DNA from: Candidatus Coproplasma excrementipullorum
GTDB lineage: Bacteria > Bacillota > Clostridia > Christensenellales > Borkfalkiaceae
Reading direction: 5' to 3'
NCBI GenBank assembly: GCA_018714165.1
Contig: DVNU01000002.1
Coordinates: 1-39,070 of the forward strand
Length of the DNA: 39,070 bases
Below, one piece after another: positions 34,979 through 39,070 of this stretch; positions within the stretch are counted from its first letter, which is position 1, and every line of letters begins with the position of its first letter. The position numbers and the translations under genes are program-made. The notes beneath the pieces were generated by a model, which worked only from the letters and a program-made list of their open reading frames with translations, had not been told where the DNA came from and ran no database searches.

Positions 34979-36487
34979 ATGACAAACCAGAACATTATTG
35001 AGCTTATCGACGTGAGAAAGGTGTTTGACGACGAGACGATTGCCGTTGACAACTTCAATCTTCAGGTCAAAAAGGGCGAATTCGTCACTTTCCTCGGCCC
35101 GTCGGGCTGTGGCAAGACGACCACCCTGCGCATGATTGCAGGGTTCGATCTGCCCACTTCGGGCAAGATTTTGTTGAACGGCGAGGATATTTCCAACCTG
35201 CCGCCCAACAAGCGCCCCGTTAACACTGTATTCCAGAAATACGCCCTCTTCCCCCATCTGAACGTATACGAAAACATAGCTTTCGGTCTGCGCCTCAAGA
35301 GGGTGGAAAACACCTACAAGAACGACGCGGGCGATTCATACGTAAAGAAGGAGCGCCTTACAAAGAAGGAGATTGACGCTAAAGTTAAGAAGGCGCTGGA
35401 GATGGTTGACCTCGAAGGCTTTGAAAAGAGGGGCGTAAACACTCTCTCCGGCGGTCAGCAGCAGAGGGTTGCCATAGCAAGGGCCATTGTCAACGAACCT
35501 GAAATCCTTCTTTTGGACGAGCCCTTGGGCGCGCTCGACTTAAAGATGCGCAAGGAGATGCAGATTGAACTCAAAAATATGCACCGCCGCCTGGGAATAA
35601 CCTTCATCTACGTCACACACGACCAGGAAGAGGCGCTGACGATGTCCGATAAAATCGTTGTAATAAACGACGGCGACATTCAGCAGATAGGCACCCCCAC
35701 CGAGATCTACAACGAGCCCGTGAATACATTCGTTGCCGACTTCATCGGCGAGAGCAACATATTCAACGGCGCCGTGGTGGGCAAATACCGGGTGAGATTC
35801 TGCGGCGCTACATTTGAGTGCGTTGACGACTTTGAAATCAACCAGCTTGTAGACGTTGTAGTCAGACCCGAAGACATAATAATCTGCAAGCCCGGCGAAG
35901 GCCAGCTCAAGGGTAAAGTTACATCCACCGTCTTCAAGGGAGTACACTACGAAATTACCGTTGAAGTCGGCAGGTTCGAGATAGTCATTCAGTCTACAGC
36001 CTACGCCGAGCCCGGCACCGTAATCGGCATGAGGATTGAACCCGACGGCATTCATCTGATGAAACCCGTATACACCATAAACCGCTTCGATGGCACAATA
36101 ACCAAAAACAACACGGTTGAATTCGGCGACGGCGAATTTGAATGCGACGTAACCACACTCTACCCCGGCTCCCGCCTCGACGAGGACGGCTACCTCATAA
36201 CGGCCAAAGGCGAAAAACTCGATCTTACGGGCGTAAAGGTCAACGTTGAGGTCGACACTCACGACATAACCATGAGCGACGACGAGGACGAAGGCGGTGC
36301 AAAGGGCACCATAATTTCGATGATATACAAAGGCGACCACTACCGCTATATCGTCAGGACAGAGGAGAATGAAGAGGATTATGTGCTCTCCTGCCCCGAC
36401 ATGTGGAACACGGACGACTTTGTAAGCCTTGTTATTCCCAAGGAAAAGATAAAGCTTACGCTTAAACCTGCAGCGGAGAATGACTGA
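34979..36487 (+). CDS. potA: Spermidine/putrescine ABC transporter ATPase PotA, long form
   Basis: 502 residues against the usual 350-380. Walker A GPSGCGKTT, the Q-loop, signature LSGGQQQRVAIARA and Walker B LLLDEPLGALD are intact. Two additions explain the length: an extra charged segment between the Q-loop and signature (ENTYKNDAGDSYVKKERLTK) and a C-terminal tail after the normal TOBE domain. The tail (about 390-502) has its own TOBE-like segment (KGTIISMIYKGDHYRYIV) echoing the first (KGKVTSTVFKGVHYEITV). It powers polyamine import. The start is ATG 34979 with AAGGAG upstream, not the ORF-track start inside the regulator gene. The potB start region overlaps its end. Confidence 0.95.
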   Translation: MTNQNIIELIDVRKVFDDETIAVDNFNLQVKKGEFVTFLGPSGCGKTTTLRMIAGFDLPTSGKILLNGEDISNLPPNKRPVNTVFQKYALFPHLNVYENIAFGLRLKRVENTYKNDAGDSYVKKERLTKKEIDAKVKKALEMVDLEGFEKRGVNTLSGGQQQRVAIARAIVNEPEILLLDEPLGALDLKMRKEMQIELKNMHRRLGITFIYVTHDQEEALTMSDKIVVINDGDIQQIGTPTEIYNEPVNTFVADFIGESNIFNGAVVGKYRVRFCGATFECVDDFEINQLVDVVVRPEDIIICKPGEGQLKGKVTSTVFKGVHYEITVEVGRFEIVIQSTAYAEPGTVIGMRIEPDGIHLMKPVYTINRFDGTITKNNTVEFGDGEFECDVTTLYPGSRLDEDGYLITAKGEKLDLTGVKVNVEVDTHDITMSDDEDEGGAKGTIISMIYKGDHYRYIVRTEENEEDYVLSCPDMWNTDDFVSLVIPKEKIKLTLKPAAEND

Positions 36488-36488
36488 A

Positions 36489-37286
36489 ATGAAACTGCGC
36501 TTTAACAGAAAACAGCTATGCATACCTTACGCGGCTTTTTTGATACTCTTCGTCATAGTGCCGCTTCTGGTAATTATCTACTACGCCTTCACAAACGGCG
36601 AAGGGAAATTCACCTTCGCCAACCTCGTATCCTTCTTTTCGAGCACCAACACGATAGGCACACTCATCTACAGCTTTGCCCTGGCAATAACTACAACGCT
36701 GGTCTGTCTGCTCATTGCCTACCCCACCGCCTACATTCTGGCCCGTTCGAACTTCAAGAAAAAATATGTGCTTTTGCTCCTCTTCATCATGCCGATGTGG
36801 ATCAACTTCACCCTTCGCATCACAGCGCTCAAGGAGATCCTGACGGCAATAGAGCGCAACATCTCAGCCTATCCCTTCCTCAACTCTGTGATAGGCATGA
36901 CGTATGACTTCCTGCCCTTTATGATACTGCCCCTGTACACCTCGCTCTTAAAGCTCGACAAGAGCCTTATGGAAGCCGCGCAGGATCTGGGTGCAAGCAA
37001 GTTCAGAGTATTTTTGAGGATTACGCTTCCGCTCTCTGTGCCCGGCATAATTTCGGGCGTAACGATGGTGCTGTTACCCTCGATGACCAACTACGTTGTT
37101 TTAGATATGCTCTACAACTCCACTTACATCATGGGCAGTCTGATAGGCAGTTACTTCAACGCCTACGACTGGAACAACGGTTCGATGATCTCGTTGATAC
37201 TTCTCGTGATAATCTTTATAGTAACTTTGGTTACCAACCGCTTCAGCGATAAGGACGATAACAGCGGCAGAGAGGTGATATTATGA
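36489..37286 (+). CDS. potB: Spermidine/putrescine ABC transporter permease PotB
   Basis: 265 residues with about six membrane helices. The binding-protein-dependent permease EAA loop, EAAQDLGASKFRVFLRITLP, docks onto PotA. It forms the import channel with PotC in the cytoplasmic membrane. The ORF track starts three codons earlier at an ATG overlapping the potA stop (ATGACTGA). I favour the second ATG (MKLRFNRKQL) because GGAG is then 10 bases upstream; with the first it is only one base away. Coupling to potA is likely either way. Confidence 0.95.
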   Translation: MKLRFNRKQLCIPYAAFLILFVIVPLLVIIYYAFTNGEGKFTFANLVSFFSSTNTIGTLIYSFALAITTTLVCLLIAYPTAYILARSNFKKKYVLLLLFIMPMWINFTLRITALKEILTAIERNISAYPFLNSVIGMTYDFLPFMILPLYTSLLKLDKSLMEAAQDLGASKFRVFLRITLPLSVPGIISGVTMVLLPSMTNYVVLDMLYNSTYIMGSLIGSYFNAYDWNNGSMISLILLVIIFIVTLVTNRFSDKDDNSGREVIL

Positions 37287-38092
37287 AGAAAATTGCTCCT
37301 ATTTTATGGCTTTGCATAGTACTATGTTTCATATACATCCCCATTTTAATGCTTGCTGTGTACTCCTTTACGGATGCGACAATCGTCGGAGGGGGGATAA
37401 ACGCCTTCTCATTTGACAACTACATCAACCTGTTTGCAAATGAGGAACTACGTGATATGATAATCGGAACTGTAGTTCTCGCCCTCGTCTCAGCGGCGAT
37501 TGCCACCATTCTTGGTACGCTGGGCGCAATCGGCGGATTCTATTCCAAAAAGCTGAGCAAGAGACTGCTCCACTCCGCCAATCAGATTCCCGTTGTCAAT
37601 GCAGACATCGTCACCGGTTTTTCGATATGTGTGCTCCTCATTGTCCTTCTGGGCGTAAATAAGGACACCTTCGTCCCCCTCGGCGTCGGCCACGTAGTGC
37701 TCTGCGCGCCCTTCGCATACCTCTCTGTTTTGCCCAAACTCAAGCAGATGGACAACAACCTTTACGAGGCGGCATTAGACCTCGGCGCAACACCCGCGCA
37801 GGCGCTCTTCAGAGTCGTTCTGCCCCAGCTGATACCCGGAATTGTTTCGGGATTCATGCTGGCTGTAACGCTGTCTCTCGACGACTATTTTATAACCACC
37901 TACACCAAACCCTCAACATTCGATACGATAAGCACCTATGTCGTCAATGCTACTAAGGGCGGACAGACGGAGATTAAGACGGCTCTGTGGGCGCTGTCCA
38001 CCCTTATCTTCCTCATCGTCGTTGTGGTGGTGATCGTGATGAACGTAACCTCTTCCAAAAAGAAAGCGGAGGTAAACAATGAAAAAATTTAA
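37283..38092 (+). CDS. potC: Spermidine/putrescine ABC transporter permease PotC
   Basis: 269 residues, about six membrane helices. The EAA loop reads YEAALDLGATPAQALFRVVL. The ORF starts with an ATGA overlap with the potB stop, so translation is coupled. The first helix (IAPILWLCIVLCFIYIPI) and the conserved LSLDDYFITTY segment near the C terminus are typical of PotC. The charged C-terminal tail (SSKKKAEVNNEKI) overlaps the potD start by 14 bases. Confidence 0.95.
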   Translation: MKKIAPILWLCIVLCFIYIPILMLAVYSFTDATIVGGGINAFSFDNYINLFANEELRDMIIGTVVLALVSAAIATILGTLGAIGGFYSKKLSKRLLHSANQIPVVNADIVTGFSICVLLIVLLGVNKDTFVPLGVGHVVLCAPFAYLSVLPKLKQMDNNLYEAALDLGATPAQALFRVVLPQLIPGIVSGFMLAVTLSLDDYFITTYTKPSTFDTISTYVVNATKGGQTEIKTALWALSTLIFLIVVVVVIVMNVTSSKKKAEVNNEKI

Positions 38093-39070
38093 AAGAATGA
38101 TGTGTGTGGGCGCCGCAATTTCGCTGGCGGCCTGCTCCACCCTCACTCTGTTCGGGTGCTCTGCAGAGAGCGACGTCATAACCCTCCGCGTGGCAAACTG
38201 GGAGGAATACATCGACCTCGGCGACTGGGGCGAGGATGAGTTTATAGATATCGACAATGAATATTCTGAGGACGGCGGCGTGTTCGGAGAAAATTCAATG
38301 GTAGACGACTTTGTGGAATGGTTCAACGCCAACCACGATTACGAAGTCGAGGTTGAATACTCGACATTCGGCACCAATGAAGATTTGTACAACCGTCTCT
38401 CACTCGGCGACGTCTACGACCTCGTGTGCCCCTCCGACTACATGATCGAAAAACTGCTCAACGAGGGTGAGCTTGAGCCTTACTCCGAAACCTTCCTCGA
38501 TACTTCCATAGAGGAAAACTACTATGTAAATAACGCGTCGACCTATATCACTGACATCTTCGACAACTACATGGACGGCAGCGGCAAGACATGGAACGGG
38601 TATGCGGCCTGCTATATGTGGGGCACGACGGGTATCGTATATAATACCGACAAAGTAGACGAGGCTGCCGTTTCGACCTGGGAAATCCTGAGGGATACCG
38701 ATTATAACCGCCAGGTGACCATAAAGGACAACGTGCGCGACGCGTATTTTGCAACCCTCGGCATAATCCACGGCGATGAATTGCGCGAGGGCGTGAGCGA
38801 CGAAAGGCGTAGCGATCTCTTGAACGACACGTCGGACGAGACCATCGCAGCCGCAGAGGATATGCTCAAGGAGATAAAGGAAAATGTCTATTCCTTCGAG
38901 ACTGACAGCGGCAAAGCAGACATGGTCACCGGCAAGGTACTTGCAAACTATCAGTGGTCGGGCGACGCCGTCTATATAATGGATGAAGCCGAGGGCGACG
39001 AACTCAACCCCACAGAGCTTTGGTATTCCGTACCCAACGAATGTACCAACCTCTGGTTCGACGGCTGGGT
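38079..39070 (+). CDS. potD: Spermidine/putrescine-binding lipoprotein PotD, partial (runs off the window)
   Basis: 330 residues are visible, without a stop, so it is missing from the ORF track. GGAGG (38068-38072) is 6 bases before the ATG. A basic signal peptide (MKKFKRMM) ends in two candidate lipoboxes, LAAC and LFGC; the second is nearer the mature start. The mature part follows the PotD plan: RVANWEEYIDLG, CPSDYMIEKLL, GTTGIVYNTDK and NLWFDGW. It has an acidic insert (about residues 45-72) before the first helix. It is the membrane-anchored binding protein delivering polyamine to PotBC. Substrate choice between spermidine and putrescine cannot be settled from the visible part. Confidence 0.95.
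   Translation, partial: MKKFKRMMCVGAAISLAACSTLTLFGCSAESDVITLRVANWEEYIDLGDWGEDEFIDIDNEYSEDGGVFGENSMVDDFVEWFNANHDYEVEVEYSTFGTNEDLYNRLSLGDVYDLVCPSDYMIEKLLNEGELEPYSETFLDTSIEENYYVNNASTYITDIFDNYMDGSGKTWNGYAACYMWGTTGIVYNTDKVDEAAVSTWEILRDTDYNRQVTIKDNVRDAYFATLGIIHGDELREGVSDERRSDLLNDTSDETIAAAEDMLKEIKENVYSFETDSGKADMVTGKVLANYQWSGDAVYIMDEAEGDELNPTELWYSVPNECTNLWFDGW

Noticed and set aside
35540-36523. 327-residue minus-strand ORF opposite potA
   Set aside because: It is the reverse shadow of potA, whose coding is certain; the translation has no recognisable motif and no RBS or promoter of its own.

Overview
The window looks like chromosomal DNA of a Bacillota (class Clostridia) bacterium, probably an uncultured gut-type lineage. 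Supporting signs are an MraZ-led division/cell-wall (dcw) cluster, RNase Y, an FtsK/SpoIIIE translocase, a MurE with the DNPR motif expected for meso-diaminopimelate, a PotABCD operon led by an XRE-cupin regulator, near-consensus TTGACA/TATAAT promoters and GGAGG-type ribosome binding sites. Coding DNA is moderately GC-rich, intergenic DNA is very AT-rich, and genes are packed with many 1-8 base overlaps. I see no phage, insertion sequence, CRISPR array, tRNA or rRNA. The exact taxon cannot be fixed from the sequence alone.

Layout. (1) 1-1.8 kb, minus strand: 5' end of argG with its own promoter and candidate ArgR boxes, then a YgjP-type metallopeptidase gene overlapping an acyl-ACP thioesterase gene. 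(2) 2.0-4.0 kb, plus strand: an unusual 673-residue protein joining a PadR winged helix, a long Pro/Gln/Tyr-rich linker and four predicted membrane helices, under a consensus promoter. (3) 4.1-5.7 kb, minus: rny. (4) 6.0-15.5 kb, minus: a tightly coupled ftsK-rimO-pgsA-cinA-recA-nadE operon. (5) 15.7-18.0 kb: ilvC (minus) divergent from a DUF815 AAA ATPase gene (plus), which runs tail-to-tail into murC with overlapping stop codons. (6) 18.0-33.2 kb, minus: the dcw region, transcribed from the right: mraZ, rsmH, ftsL, class B PBP, murE, mraY, murD, ftsW, murA, divIB/ftsQ, ftsA-like, ftsZ, murC. Terminators and promoters split it into at least three units (mraZ-ftsW, murA-divIB, ftsA-ftsZ), and murG is absent from the window. 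(7) 33.2-33.8 kb: a deleted, frameshifted remnant of murI. (8) 33.8-34.1 kb, plus: rpsT. (9) 34.3 kb to the end, plus: an XRE-cupin regulator and potA, potB, potC and partial potD for polyamine uptake, with repeated TAAAC-N5-GTTTA operator candidates in the leader.

How they work together: the dcw genes build lipid-linked peptidoglycan precursor (MurA, C, D, E, MraY) and the divisome that uses it (FtsZ, FtsA-like, DivIB, FtsL, PBP, FtsW), with MraZ as likely autoregulator. The ftsK-to-nadE operon covers chromosome segregation, ribosome modification, phosphatidylglycerol synthesis, pyridine-nucleotide salvage and recombination. The pot operon imports spermidine/putrescine and probably senses it through the cupin regulator.

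The points most worth a second look are the membrane-anchored PadR-like protein, the murI remnant, the PBP gene that seems to lack a standard start codon in the right place, the shortened and motif-poor FtsA with a leaderless upstream ORF, the operator pair before the pot operon, and PotA with a duplicated TOBE-like tail. I found no clearly new multi-gene system.
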